From: Natronospirillum operosum
Lineage (GTDB): Bacteria; Pseudomonadota; Gammaproteobacteria; Pseudomonadales; Natronospirillaceae
Assembly: GCF_004768465.1 (NCBI RefSeq)
Contig: NZ_SRMF01000002.1
Coordinates: forward strand, 411,606-475,605
Length of the DNA: 64,000 bases
Direction: 5' to 3'
The notes under the pieces are model-generated. The model saw only the letters and a program-made list of their open reading frames with translations. It was not told the origin of the DNA and searched no databases. Below are positions 52,935-62,822 of this stretch, in pieces (within the stretch, counting starts at the first letter, position 1; every line of letters starts with the position of its first letter). Both the position numbers and the translations under genes were made by a program.

Positions 52935-53777
52935 TCAGTTCCGCCCCTGCAGTTCATCGCGCAGGCGAATGTTTTCCTGCCGCAAGCGATCCATCTCCAG
53001 CACGGACTCCAGATCCCGATCTTCCGGGAAGATCGGTTCCTCTCCGGCGCCACCGCTGCGGCGGGCTTCACGCACCTCTTCCACCAGATTGGTGAGCCCG
53101 GTCAGCCACTCTTCCAGGTCATCATAGAAGCGGTTCTGGGCATGCCCGGCCTGAATATCCAGAAAGCCCAGCACCAGAGACCCGCCCAACCCGAGCAGAG
53201 AGGAGCTGAAGGCCGTTGCCATGCCATCCAGCGGCGTAATCAGACCCGCCTGCAGCGTGGCAAAGACAGCCGAGAAATCTTCCCCCTGCATGTCCAGCCC
53301 CAGGATGACCTCACCGACAGAGCTGATGGTAATCAGCAGACCCCAGAAGGTACCCAGCAGGCCGAGAAACACCAGCAGACCGATGAAATAGCGCGAGATT
53401 TCACGTTGTTCGTCAAGGCGCGTGCGAATACCGTCGAGCACGGTGCGCAACGACAGCGCCGACAGGCTGAAACGGTCGCGCTTGTAATCATCACCCAGTT
53501 GCCGGGCCAGCGGCTTCAGCAGGCGTGGTTCCTGCAGCACAGACAGGCCTACACGACCGGTGCGAAACTGGGCCACCCAGCGAATCTCCGCGAACAAAAT
53601 GATGACCTGACGGTAGGTCAGTCCGATGCCGACCAGCAGCACCAGCACAATGGTGCCATTCAGAGCCCAGTTGGCCATGAAGGCATCGAACAAGCGCACG
53701 GCCAGTGCCGCACAGATGGCCACCACGACGGCGAGAAAGACCGACATCCAGACCAGCGTATGCTTGGGATTACTCAT
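52935..53777 (-). CDS. MotA/TolQ/ExbB-family proton channel protein
   Basis: This 280-residue membrane protein has two N-terminal helices (about 8-30 and 38-58), a cytoplasmic loop, and two helices near 130-155 and 180-205. The TolQ/ExbB-like stretch is SRYFIGLLVFLGLLGTFWGL followed by GMATAFSSSLLGLGGSLVLG. The C-terminal 60 residues form a charged helix (LRQENIRLRDELQGRN). It forms the channel half of a stator with the OmpA-type protein that follows. The ATG at 53777 is preceded by GAGGG. No flagellar, tol or defence gene lies alongside. Confidence 0.83.
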   Translation of the reverse strand: MSNPKHTLVWMSVFLAVVVAICAALAVRLFDAFMANWALNGTIVLVLLVGIGLTYRQVIILFAEIRWVAQFRTGRVGLSVLQEPRLLKPLARQLGDDYKRDRFSLSALSLRTVLDGIRTRLDEQREISRYFIGLLVFLGLLGTFWGLLITISSVGEVILGLDMQGEDFSAVFATLQAGLITPLDGMATAFSSSLLGLGGSLVLGFLDIQAGHAQNRFYDDLEEWLTGLTNLVEEVREARRSGGAGEEPIFPEDRDLESVLEMDRLRQENIRLRDELQGRN

Positions 53778-53852
53778 TGCTACCCTCGGGCGATTCAATC
53801 AGACTAAGCGGCAGTATGGCACAGTTCCATTCAATTTGAATCGGTGCGGCAC

Positions 53853-55043
53853 ATGGATCACAACCAGTATCGTGAGCAGTTGGCAGCCCACCTGCAAGGG
53901 TCTGAAAATCACCTGCCCCCGGACGAACTTGCGACGCGATTACGCCGGTTGCGTGCCGGCATGGCCGAACGGGAACTGCACGCCGTACTGCTGACGAATC
54001 CCGCTGAAATTCACTATTACAGTGGCTACAGCACCTTCGAGGTATCGGTACATACGGCGCTGCTGATCACGGCCAACCAGTCCGTGCTGCAGGTGCCGTC
54101 CATCGAAACCGGTCCCGCCGTGACCACTGCGGTCTGTGATCAGATCATCGGTTATCTGTGGGAGGCCCCCGAAACCGTTACCGAGCCCCTGCTGGAGCTG
54201 CTCGGCGCGCAGACGGTGCTGGGGCTGGACACCTGGTCGCCCGGGCTGCGGGCCGGCCTGGCCCGGCAACTGGAACATCACCTCGGTGCCGATCGCATAC
54301 GCCCTGTCGGTGATCTGGTACAGCGCCAGCGAAGGGTCAAGTCCGCCTATGAAATCAACCTGTTGCAGCGCAGTGCCGACTTGACCAGTATCGGTCTGCA
54401 GGCGGCGATCGACTGCATCCGACCCGGTGTCACCGAACAGGCCATCGCTGCCCAGGGCGCCCGGGCATTGCTGGCTGCCGGCAGCGAGTTCATGAGCCTG
54501 CAACCCATTGTCACCAGTGGCCCGCGGACCAGTGTCATTCATCTGAATCACTCGGCGCGCAAGGTGTCTGCCGGGGAGCCGGTGTTTCTGGAGTTCGGGG
54601 CCGCCTTCCGGCGCTATACGGCACCCATGATGCGAACGGCCGTTGCCGGAGATGGCCCTCCCGGTAACGCCCTGCTGCGTTTGCGGGACCTCTGCAGCCG
54701 GTTGCAGGATACTCTGTGCCGCACCATGCGCCCGGGCCACAGCTTTGATGAAGCCGCCCGTGCGGCCGAAAAAATACTGGCGCCCAGTGTCGATGAGGTC
54801 TTTTTTTCCGGCGTCTTCGGCTATGCTGTGGGGGCTCAGTTTCCACCGAGCTGGGTAGAAGGCACCGGCTATATCGCACGCGATCAGACCCCGGTGTTCG
54901 AGCCCGGCATGGTATTCCATCTGCCCCTGTGTCTGCGCCAGCCTGGATACCGGGGGGTTGGACTGAGCAACACCGTGGTGGTAGGTACTCAAGGGGCCCG
55001 CCCCCTCACAGACAATGACTTTACCCTGGCAGTCAGGGGATAA
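53853..55043 (+). CDS. M24-family hydrolase, creatinase/ectoine hydrolase-like
   Basis: This 396-residue pita-bread-fold protein lacks most M24 metal ligands: the usual Asp-Asp pair is EFGA...YTAP and the usual His and last Glu are replaced. FGYAVGAQFPPSWVEGTG and VFEPGMVFHLPL are close to the metal-free ectoine hydrolase (DoeA/EutD) and creatinase branch. It is therefore expected to hydrolyse a C-N bond in a small amidine- or lactam-like compound rather than a peptide. No doeB or other ectoine genes follow. It lies 66 bases before a DadA-like oxidase and near hutC. GTG at 53844 is an alternative start. Confidence 0.75.
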   Translation: MDHNQYREQLAAHLQGSENHLPPDELATRLRRLRAGMAERELHAVLLTNPAEIHYYSGYSTFEVSVHTALLITANQSVLQVPSIETGPAVTTAVCDQIIGYLWEAPETVTEPLLELLGAQTVLGLDTWSPGLRAGLARQLEHHLGADRIRPVGDLVQRQRRVKSAYEINLLQRSADLTSIGLQAAIDCIRPGVTEQAIAAQGARALLAAGSEFMSLQPIVTSGPRTSVIHLNHSARKVSAGEPVFLEFGAAFRRYTAPMMRTAVAGDGPPGNALLRLRDLCSRLQDTLCRTMRPGHSFDEAARAAEKILAPSVDEVFFSGVFGYAVGAQFPPSWVEGTGYIARDQTPVFEPGMVFHLPLCLRQPGYRGVGLSNTVVVGTQGARPLTDNDFTLAVRG

Positions 55044-55109
55044 ACCGAGTCGGGCTGCAACGGGCCCGCCCTCTGGACAGGCAAGCCAGAGCAGATTGAA
55101 GGAGGCTGC

Positions 55110-56408
55110 ATGAAAGTGATTGTTGCTGGTGCCGGTGTGGTTGGCATGACCACCGCCTGGGTGCTGGCCCGTCGTGGGCACCAGGTCACCGTGATCGACT
55201 CGCATGGTGGCCCGGCCATGGAGACCAGTCGTGGCAACGCAGGCCAGCGGTCCTATGGTTTCCTTTACCCCTGGGCTGATCCCGCCATGATCCGTACCGG
55301 GCTGCAGGGCCTGTTGCGCCGCAAGGGCCCGTTGAAGATCGGCTTCCCGGTATCAGGGCGTACGCTGCAGTTTCTGTGCATGACCGCCGACTTTGCCACC
55401 CGTCGGGGCCTGTTCGACGTCAATCGCAGGGCCATGCTGCAACTCGCCATGCTGAGCCGGGAAGGTTTCGAGGAAGTCGACCGCACCCTGAAAATTGACT
55501 ATGACCAGGCCAGTCTGGGCCTGCTGGAGACCGCCAGCAACCGCGAGCGCCAATCCATTCTGATGCAGAAAACCCGCCTGCTGGACGAACTGGGCATCGA
55601 GCATGAATGGCTCAACCCCCGCGCGGCACGGCTCCACGAACCCGGTCTGCTCGGGTCAGCCCCCCTGCACGGCGCCATGTATCTGCCCGGTGATGCCACC
55701 GGGGACAGTCAGCTGTTTACTCGTGGTCTGGCGGAGGCCTGCCGACAGCAGGGTGTGGACCTGCGTTACCGCGTGGAGATTACCGGCTGGGATATCCGCT
55801 ATGCGCGTATTCGCGGCATCCGGGTCCGGGACTATGCCATGCACCAGGCCGAACACGCCGAAGGCAGCACCGGCTACCTGAGCGCAGATCGCTATGTGCT
55901 GGCCGCCGGCTGCGGTTCCCGGGAACTGGCCCGGCAACTGGGCCTGTCACTGCCGCTGTACCCGGTCAAGGGCTACTCCCTGACTGCACCGGTGCGCAAC
56001 GAGCACCGGGCACCGCGATCCACCGTGCTGGACGACCACTACAAGCTGGCCATTACCCGACTCGGCGAACGGGTACGGGTCACCGGTTTTGCCGAACTGA
56101 CCGATTTCCATCGGCGCTTGCCCGAGCGTCGCCTGCAGACCCTGCGCCAAGGCTTCAATGAGCGTTTCCCGGGCAGCGTCGACCTCGGCATGGCCAAGGC
56201 CTGGACCGGTTTTCGTCCCATGACGCCGGACGGCCCGCCAGCCATCGGTCCGGTCCGGCAGTTGGAGAACCTGCTGCTGAATACCGGCCACGGCACCTTT
56301 GGCTGGACCCTGTCAATGGGCAGCGCCGAGTTGCTGGGTCAGATGCTGGACGGTGAAAAACCCTCGATACCGGTCGACGCCTTCCGCGCCGACCGATTCA
56401 GTCGCTGA
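55110..56408 (+). CDS. DadA-like FAD-dependent amino acid dehydrogenase
   Basis: This 432-residue flavoprotein starts MKVIVAGAGVVGMTTAWVLA (dinucleotide loop GAGVVG). It continues with ETSRGNAGQRSYGFLYPWAD and ends in GFRPMTPDGPPAIGPV and LLLNTGHGTFGWTLSMGSAE, the DadA pattern. DadA oxidises D-amino acids to 2-oxo acids and passes electrons to the respiratory chain. The true substrate here is unknown. AGGAGG precedes the ATG. The gene is followed by hutC after 17 bases and preceded by the M24 hydrolase. Confidence 0.85.
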   Translation: MKVIVAGAGVVGMTTAWVLARRGHQVTVIDSHGGPAMETSRGNAGQRSYGFLYPWADPAMIRTGLQGLLRRKGPLKIGFPVSGRTLQFLCMTADFATRRGLFDVNRRAMLQLAMLSREGFEEVDRTLKIDYDQASLGLLETASNRERQSILMQKTRLLDELGIEHEWLNPRAARLHEPGLLGSAPLHGAMYLPGDATGDSQLFTRGLAEACRQQGVDLRYRVEITGWDIRYARIRGIRVRDYAMHQAEHAEGSTGYLSADRYVLAAGCGSRELARQLGLSLPLYPVKGYSLTAPVRNEHRAPRSTVLDDHYKLAITRLGERVRVTGFAELTDFHRRLPERRLQTLRQGFNERFPGSVDLGMAKAWTGFRPMTPDGPPAIGPVRQLENLLLNTGHGTFGWTLSMGSAELLGQMLDGEKPSIPVDAFRADRFSR

Positions 56409-56425
56409 GGGTGGTGCCGGGTCAG

Positions 56426-57142
56426 ATGAAGGCACAGGCTGGTCAATCTCCGCGCTACCGGGTAATCAAGGAGTTCCTGACCGAGCGCATTCACAACGGT
56501 GAATTTGCCCCCAACCACCAGATTCCGCCGGAGGAGCAGCTCGCCCGCGATTTCGGGGTCAGTCGCATGACCGCCAACCGGGCCATCCGTGAACTGGTGC
56601 AGGAAGGCTACCTGATTCGCCAGGTCGGCCTGGGTACCTTCGTGACGGATCGCAAGGCCGAGTCACCGCTGCAGGACATTCGCAATATTGCCGAGGAAGT
56701 GAGACTGCGCGGCCATGAGTATGACAATCGGGTGCTGATCTGCGAGGCCATCAAGGCCGACGACGAAGTGGCCCTGCGCCTGGGTGTGCGGGTCAGCAGC
56801 CGGGTATTTCACAGCATCATCGTGCATCGTGAGAACGGGGTGCCGATCCAGCTCGAGAACCGCTATGTGAACCCGCGCTGGGTACCACACTATCTGGACA
56901 CGGACTTCAGTCGGCATACCCCCAATGAAGTGCTGGTAGCCAGTTGTCCGATCAGTGATCTGGAACACATCGTGGAAGCCGTACTGCCGGATGCAGAAAC
57001 CGCAGAGTGGTTGGAAATCGGGCGCGACGAACCCTGCCTGAGCGTGATTCGTCGCACCTGGTCCAACGAGCATCTGATCAGCTATGCCCGTCTGCTGCAC
57101 CCCGGCGATCGCTACAAGCTGCGCTCTGCGATGCCGGGGTGA
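56426..57142 (+). CDS. hutC: Histidine utilization repressor HutC
   Basis: This 238-residue GntR/HutC regulator has a winged helix (about 5-75, PPEEQLARDFGVSRMTANRA then IRELVQEG) and a UTRA effector domain (85-235, with FHSIIVHRENGVPIQLENRY and PISDLEHIVEAVLP). HutC binds urocanate and releases hut promoters. Two identical TTGTATATACAA dyads lie in the yjiH-hutI gap as likely targets. The ATG at 56426 is chosen over GTG codons at 56411 and 56414. Confidence 0.9.
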   Translation: MKAQAGQSPRYRVIKEFLTERIHNGEFAPNHQIPPEEQLARDFGVSRMTANRAIRELVQEGYLIRQVGLGTFVTDRKAESPLQDIRNIAEEVRLRGHEYDNRVLICEAIKADDEVALRLGVRVSSRVFHSIIVHRENGVPIQLENRYVNPRWVPHYLDTDFSRHTPNEVLVASCPISDLEHIVEAVLPDAETAEWLEIGRDEPCLSVIRRTWSNEHLISYARLLHPGDRYKLRSAMPG

Positions 57143-57149
57143 CGCGCTG

Positions 57150-58484
57150 TCAACCGGTCAGCGCCACCACCCCGTAGGCCACGGGCACGGCAATGAACAG
57201 GCTCAGCGCCACGCGGATAAACCAGACGGCCACGATACGCGGGATCGACAGTGGAATCCGGGTGGCCAGGATGCAGGGAATGGAAGCCGAGAAAAACAGC
57301 ACCGACGACACCGAGACCACGCCCGCAGCAAAACGAGCCGCCAGATCGGCTTCGGTCATCAGCAGGGCCGGCAGGAACATCTCGGCCAGGCCCGCAGCGG
57401 CAGCACGGGACAGGTCCAGGGCTTCCGGCAGCCCCCAGATGGCGACAAAGGGCCAGAACACCAGACCCAGCCAGTCGAACAGCGGCGTGTGATTGGCCAC
57501 CACCAGCCCGATCAGGCCGACTGACATGATGGACGGCAGAATGCTGATGGCCATGATCAGGCCTTCTTTCACATTCAGACGCACACTCTCCACCAGCCCC
57601 GGCGACTCGGCGGCACCCTGCAAACCGGCTCGCCACGCCGACGACAGCCGCTTGCCTTTCGGCACATCGTCTTCGGCGCGCTCGCTCCGGTTGTCCATGC
57701 CGCGCAGTGGCGGCAGACGCACGGTAATGGCGGTGACCGCAAAGGTGATCAGCAACGTCAGCCAGAAGTACCAGTTCCAGATATGCATCAGGTCCAGCGT
57801 GCGCGCTACAATGATCATGAAGGTGGCCGACACGGTCGAGAAGCCGGTGGCAATGATGGCTGCTTCCTTGGCGGAATACTGACCGGCGGAATAGACCCGG
57901 TTGGTGATCAGCAGGCCGATGGAATAGCTGCCCACAAAGGATGCCACCGCATCAATGGCAGAGCGGCCCGGGGTTTTCCAGATCGGCCTCATTAGCGGCT
58001 GGAACAGCACACCGACCAGTTGCAGCAACCCGAAACTGATCAGCAAGGCCAGAAACACGGCCCCGACCGGGACAATCAGACCGACCGAAATCACCAGAGT
58101 TTCAAACAGGAACGGCAGCATGTCCGGCGCCTGCAGCATGGCCGGCCCCCAGCCGGAGATGGCCATCAGCGCTGCCATCACGCCCAGCAGCTTGAGCACG
58201 GTGAATGTACGTTCGGTCAGCGTGCCTTTCCACTGCCCGGTCACAAACGGATAGATGGCGCCAGCCACAATCATGGCCAGTGCCACCCAGGCGGCCGCCC
58301 CACCGAGCAGAGAACGCAGACCGCTGACCATATGGTCCAGCGGAATGGTACGAGTATCGCCAATAGTGATGGGTGCAAAGAAGATGAACAAACCCAGCGC
58401 ACTGGGAATGAGCAGTTTGAGTGCAAGCTTCCAGTCCGGCTGGATGCCGCCGCTCTGGCCTGTCGCCTTGGTGTTTTCCGACAT
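57150..58484 (-). CDS. YjiH-type nucleoside-recognition (Gate) membrane protein
   Basis: This 444-residue protein has about ten hydrophobic segments and the Gate/nucleoside-recognition layout of YjiH: LIPSALGLFIFFAPITIGD, TPGRSAIDAVASFVGSYSIG, SAKEAAIIATGFSTVSATFM and SVSSVLFFSASIPCILAT. The family function is not proven. It is divergent from hutI, shares the region containing two HutC-type operators, and converges on hutC (7-base gap). It is therefore a candidate histidine or urocanate transporter of the hut regulon, an inference from context. Confidence 0.8.
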   Translation of the reverse strand: MSENTKATGQSGGIQPDWKLALKLLIPSALGLFIFFAPITIGDTRTIPLDHMVSGLRSLLGGAAAWVALAMIVAGAIYPFVTGQWKGTLTERTFTVLKLLGVMAALMAISGWGPAMLQAPDMLPFLFETLVISVGLIVPVGAVFLALLISFGLLQLVGVLFQPLMRPIWKTPGRSAIDAVASFVGSYSIGLLITNRVYSAGQYSAKEAAIIATGFSTVSATFMIIVARTLDLMHIWNWYFWLTLLITFAVTAITVRLPPLRGMDNRSERAEDDVPKGKRLSSAWRAGLQGAAESPGLVESVRLNVKEGLIMAISILPSIMSVGLIGLVVANHTPLFDWLGLVFWPFVAIWGLPEALDLSRAAAAGLAEMFLPALLMTEADLAARFAAGVVSVSSVLFFSASIPCILATRIPLSIPRIVAVWFIRVALSLFIAVPVAYGVVALTG

Positions 58485-58551
58485 GAGTGTAGCCCCTCTT
58501 CGGGTGATGGTTGTTGAACGGGCAAGCGTCGGAGGACGCGATGTATTGTTT

Positions 58552-58563
58552 TTGTATATACAA
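58552..58563. promoter_or_regulatory. HutC-type operator, yjiH side
   Basis: TTGTATATACAA is a perfect 12-base dyad 68 bases upstream of the leftward YjiH gene. It matches the TGTATATACA core of pseudomonad HutC sites and recurs exactly at 58726-58737, 174 bases away. Confidence 0.72.
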
Positions 58564-58700
58564 TAAAATCGATGAGTGACAATTTGTCAATACAATTGAC
58601 ATCACGACCATGCACCTCAATGCAGCCCTCATTAGCCAGCGTCAAGCCGAGGCACCTGCCTTTTTGGTAACATTCCATTACAGATCGACAGAAAATCGGG

Positions 58701-58737
58701 TTGACATCCCGGCGCCTCTGTTTAATTGTATATACAA
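58701..58737 (+). promoter_or_regulatory. hutI promoter with HutC-type operator
   Basis: TTGACA at 58701-58706 is a perfect -35 hexamer. The expected -10 region 16-18 bases on is covered by TTGTATATACAA (58726-58737), identical to the site at 58552. Repressor bound there would block the promoter. The hutI ribosome-binding site AGGAGG follows at 58751-58756. Confidence 0.72.
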
Positions 58738-58760
58738 ATCAACAGAACACAGGAGGTCAT

Positions 58761-59960
58761 GTGCTGGCACCCAGACGACTGTGGCACAACATCACACTGT
58801 TCGACGGCCGAACTCTGCAGCCCGTGCCCATGACCATAGCCGTGATCGACGATCGTATAGAGCAGGTCTGCCCGACAACCGACGCGGCCGGCCTCGAAGG
58901 CGAAGTCATGCAGGTAGGTGGCGTCATGACCCCGGGCCTGATCGACTGCCATACCCATCTGGTATTCGGCGGTCAGCGCGCCGACGAGTTCGAGCAGCGC
59001 CTGGAAGGCGCCAGCTACGAAGACATTGCACACGCCGGCGGCGGCATTCTCAGCACGGTGCGCGCCACCCGGGCAGCCAGCGAAGACGAGCTCCATGCCC
59101 AGGCCAGGCCCCGTCTGGAAGCCCTGCTGCGCGACGGCGTGACCACGGTCGAGATCAAGTCGGGCTACGGTCTCACGACAGAAGACGAACTCAAGATGCT
59201 GCGCGTCGCCCGTCGTCTGGGGCGAGAGCTGCCGGTACGCGTACAGACCACCTTTCTCGGTGCTCATGCCCTGCCACCGGAATTCAAGGGCAACGCGGAC
59301 GGCTATATCGATCTGGTCTGCCACGAGATGATCCCTGCTGTGGCCGCCGCAGGCCTGGCCGATGCGGTGGATGTATTCTGTGAAGGCATTGCCTTTTCGG
59401 TGGCCCAGAGCGAGCGCGTGTTTCAGGCCGCCCAGGCCCATGGCCTACCGGTCAAGGCGCATGCCGAACAGTTGTCGAATCTCGGCGGCAGTGCACTGAC
59501 GGCCCGTTACAAAGGGTTGTCTGCCGACCATATCGAGTGGCTCGACGAACCGACCGTCAAGGCCATGGCCGAGGCCGGCACCGTGGCCACCCTGTTGCCC
59601 GGCGCCTTCTATACCCTGCGTGAAACCCGAGTGCCGCCGATCGAGCTGCTGCGCCAGCACGGCGTGCCCATGGCCGTCGCCACCGATGGCAACCCGGGCT
59701 CGTCGCCGATTTTCCAGCTGACGCTGATGCTGCACATGGCCTGCACTCTGTTCCGCCTGACCCCACAGGAAGCCCTGCAGGGCGTCACCACCAATGCGGC
59801 CCAGGCTCTGGGCCTGCAGCAGCAGACCGGCCGCATCGCCCCCGGCCTTGCCGCCGACTTCTGCCTGTGGGACATCGACGCCCCCAACGAACTGGCCTAT
59901 GCCGTTCAACCCGGGCGTCTGGTGGAGAGAGTCTTCAACGGTGGGGTACATAAGGCGTGA
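58761..59960 (+). CDS. hutI: Imidazolonepropionase HutI
   Basis: This 399-residue metal-dependent amidohydrolase opens 4-imidazolone-5-propionate to N-formimino-glutamate. It has the metal-binding [59 protein letters not shown] with conserved histidine, and [18 protein letters not shown]. The start is a GTG at 58761 with AGGAGG four bases upstream. Frames beginning earlier would enter the promoter. Confidence 0.94.
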   Translation: MLAPRRLWHNITLFDGRTLQPVPMTIAVIDDRIEQVCPTTDAAGLEGEVMQVGGVMTPGLIDCHTHLVFGGQRADEFEQRLEGASYEDIAHAGGGILSTVRATRAASEDELHAQARPRLEALLRDGVTTVEIKSGYGLTTEDELKMLRVARRLGRELPVRVQTTFLGAHALPPEFKGNADGYIDLVCHEMIPAVAAAGLADAVDVFCEGIAFSVAQSERVFQAAQAHGLPVKAHAEQLSNLGGSALTARYKGLSADHIEWLDEPTVKAMAEAGTVATLLPGAFYTLRETRVPPIELLRQHGVPMAVATDGNPGSSPIFQLTLMLHMACTLFRLTPQEALQGVTTNAAQALGLQQQTGRIAPGLAADFCLWDIDAPNELAYAVQPGRLVERVFNGGVHKA

Positions 59961-59979
59961 TCGTCGCTGTCGATTCGGA

Positions 59980-60070
59980 CTGGGGTGGAAGGGCGGGGCG
60001 TCTGCCGCCAGGGATGGCGGCAGCCGAGCCTACAGGGATGTATTTACGGCGTCCCCGCCTTGCACCCCAG
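59980..60070 (-). repeat. Structured intergenic repeat, copy D
   Basis: Read on the minus strand, this copy has an outer stem formed by 60052-60070 and 59980-59998 (one mismatch, one bulge). The linker contains TAAATACATCCCTGTAGGCTCGG. Its inner hairpin CTGCCGCC/GGCGGCAG has loop ATCCCT (plus-strand 60002-60023), with an ACG spacer. It fills the 164-base gap between hutI and hutG, starting 20 bases after the hutI stop, so the operon transcript contains the complement of the element. Confidence 0.82.
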
Positions 60071-60124
60071 CCGGGTCGACACGGTGTTGAGTCAAATTGA
60101 CAGGAGCCACAGGCACAGGAGCAG

Positions 60125-61096
60125 ATGATGCCAGATCCTATTAGAGCAGACAGACTTCCGGACATGGACAGCTGGCAAGGCCGTATTGACCCGGAGCCAA
60201 AGAGCGAGCGCTGGCATCAGGTGGTGACTCCGTGGGCAGGTCAGGCGGACCCCGGCTTTGCCTTGCTGGGGTTTGCCTGTGACGAGGGCGTGCGGCGCAA
60301 CAAGGGTCGCGTGGGTGCCAAAGGCGGACCTACCGCCCTGCGCCGCACCCTGTCCAGCCTGGCGCTGCACCATGCTCATCCCTTGCGCGATGCCGGTGAT
60401 ATTGTCTGCGCCGACGATGATCTGGCCGGTGCCCAGCAGCGCCTGGCGGATGCCGTTCAGGGCTTGCTGGCAGCCAGTCAGACGCCGCTGATCATGGGTG
60501 GCGGTCACGAAATCGCCCTGGGCACCTGGACCGGTCTGGCGCAACATCTGGCAGCCAGAGATACCGAGCAGACCCCTCGCATCGGCATCATCAATTTCGA
60601 TGCCCATTTCGATCTGCGCGACCCGGGTCAGGGCCCCTCCTCCGGTACGCCCTTTGCGCAAATCGCCGCTGCCTGTGAAGACCGGGGCTGGCCCTTCCGC
60701 TATGCCTGTCTGGGCGTCAGCCGCGCTGCCAACACCCGGGCCCTGTTCAAACGGGCCGACGAGCTCGCTGTGGTCTACCGCGAAGACCACACCATGACAC
60801 CGGCTGCCCTGCCCGAGCTGCACGGCCTGCTGACCGATTTCATGGCCGACTGCGACCAGGTCTATCTCACCATCTGCCTGGATGTATTCCCGGCAGCCAC
60901 CGTCCCCGGAGTCAGCGCACCGGCGGCGCGCGGTGTGTCGCTGGACGTGATTGAGCCGCTGCTGGTGCAAATAGCCCGCAGCGGCCGGCTCGCGGTCACC
61001 GACATGGCCGAACTGAACCCGGATTTCGACATTGACCAGCGCTCGGCTCGCGTGGCCGCGCGCCTGTTCCATACACTGACACAACACTGGGCGTGA
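60125..61096 (+). CDS. hutG: Formimidoylglutamase HutG
   Basis: This 323-residue arginase-fold enzyme hydrolyses N-formimino-glutamate to glutamate and formamide. Manganese motifs visible are GGGHEIALG and INFDAHFDLRD, with SSGTPF for substrate. The third motif reads YLTICLDVFPAATVPGVSAPA. Its first usual Asp is a Cys, and I cannot tell whether this is normal for the HutG branch. CAGGAG lies before the double ATG (60125/60128). The 164-base gap from hutI contains repeat copy D. Confidence 0.92.
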   Translation: MMPDPIRADRLPDMDSWQGRIDPEPKSERWHQVVTPWAGQADPGFALLGFACDEGVRRNKGRVGAKGGPTALRRTLSSLALHHAHPLRDAGDIVCADDDLAGAQQRLADAVQGLLAASQTPLIMGGGHEIALGTWTGLAQHLAARDTEQTPRIGIINFDAHFDLRDPGQGPSSGTPFAQIAAACEDRGWPFRYACLGVSRAANTRALFKRADELAVVYREDHTMTPAALPELHGLLTDFMADCDQVYLTICLDVFPAATVPGVSAPAARGVSLDVIEPLLVQIARSGRLAVTDMAELNPDFDIDQRSARVAARLFHTLTQHWA

Positions 61097-61136
61097 GCGG
61101 CTGCAAGCTGCCCCGTCCTGAGCGAGGAGATTCACC

Positions 61137-62821
<1,685 letters not shown>

Positions 62822-62822
<1 letters not shown>

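Noticed and set aside
51569-53777. Zorya-type antiphage system (ZorA/ZorB-like pair)
   Set aside because: The MotA-like and coiled-coil/OmpA proteins recall ZorAB, but no ZorC, ZorD or ZorE helicase/nuclease gene is adjacent, and the long coil is on the OmpA partner rather than as a cytoplasmic tail on the MotA-like one.
53853-55043. Ectoine degradation operon (doeA first gene)
   Set aside because: The M24 protein resembles DoeA/EutD, but doeB, doeC, doeD and the usual AsnC-type regulator are absent from the flanks, so the pathway is not claimed.
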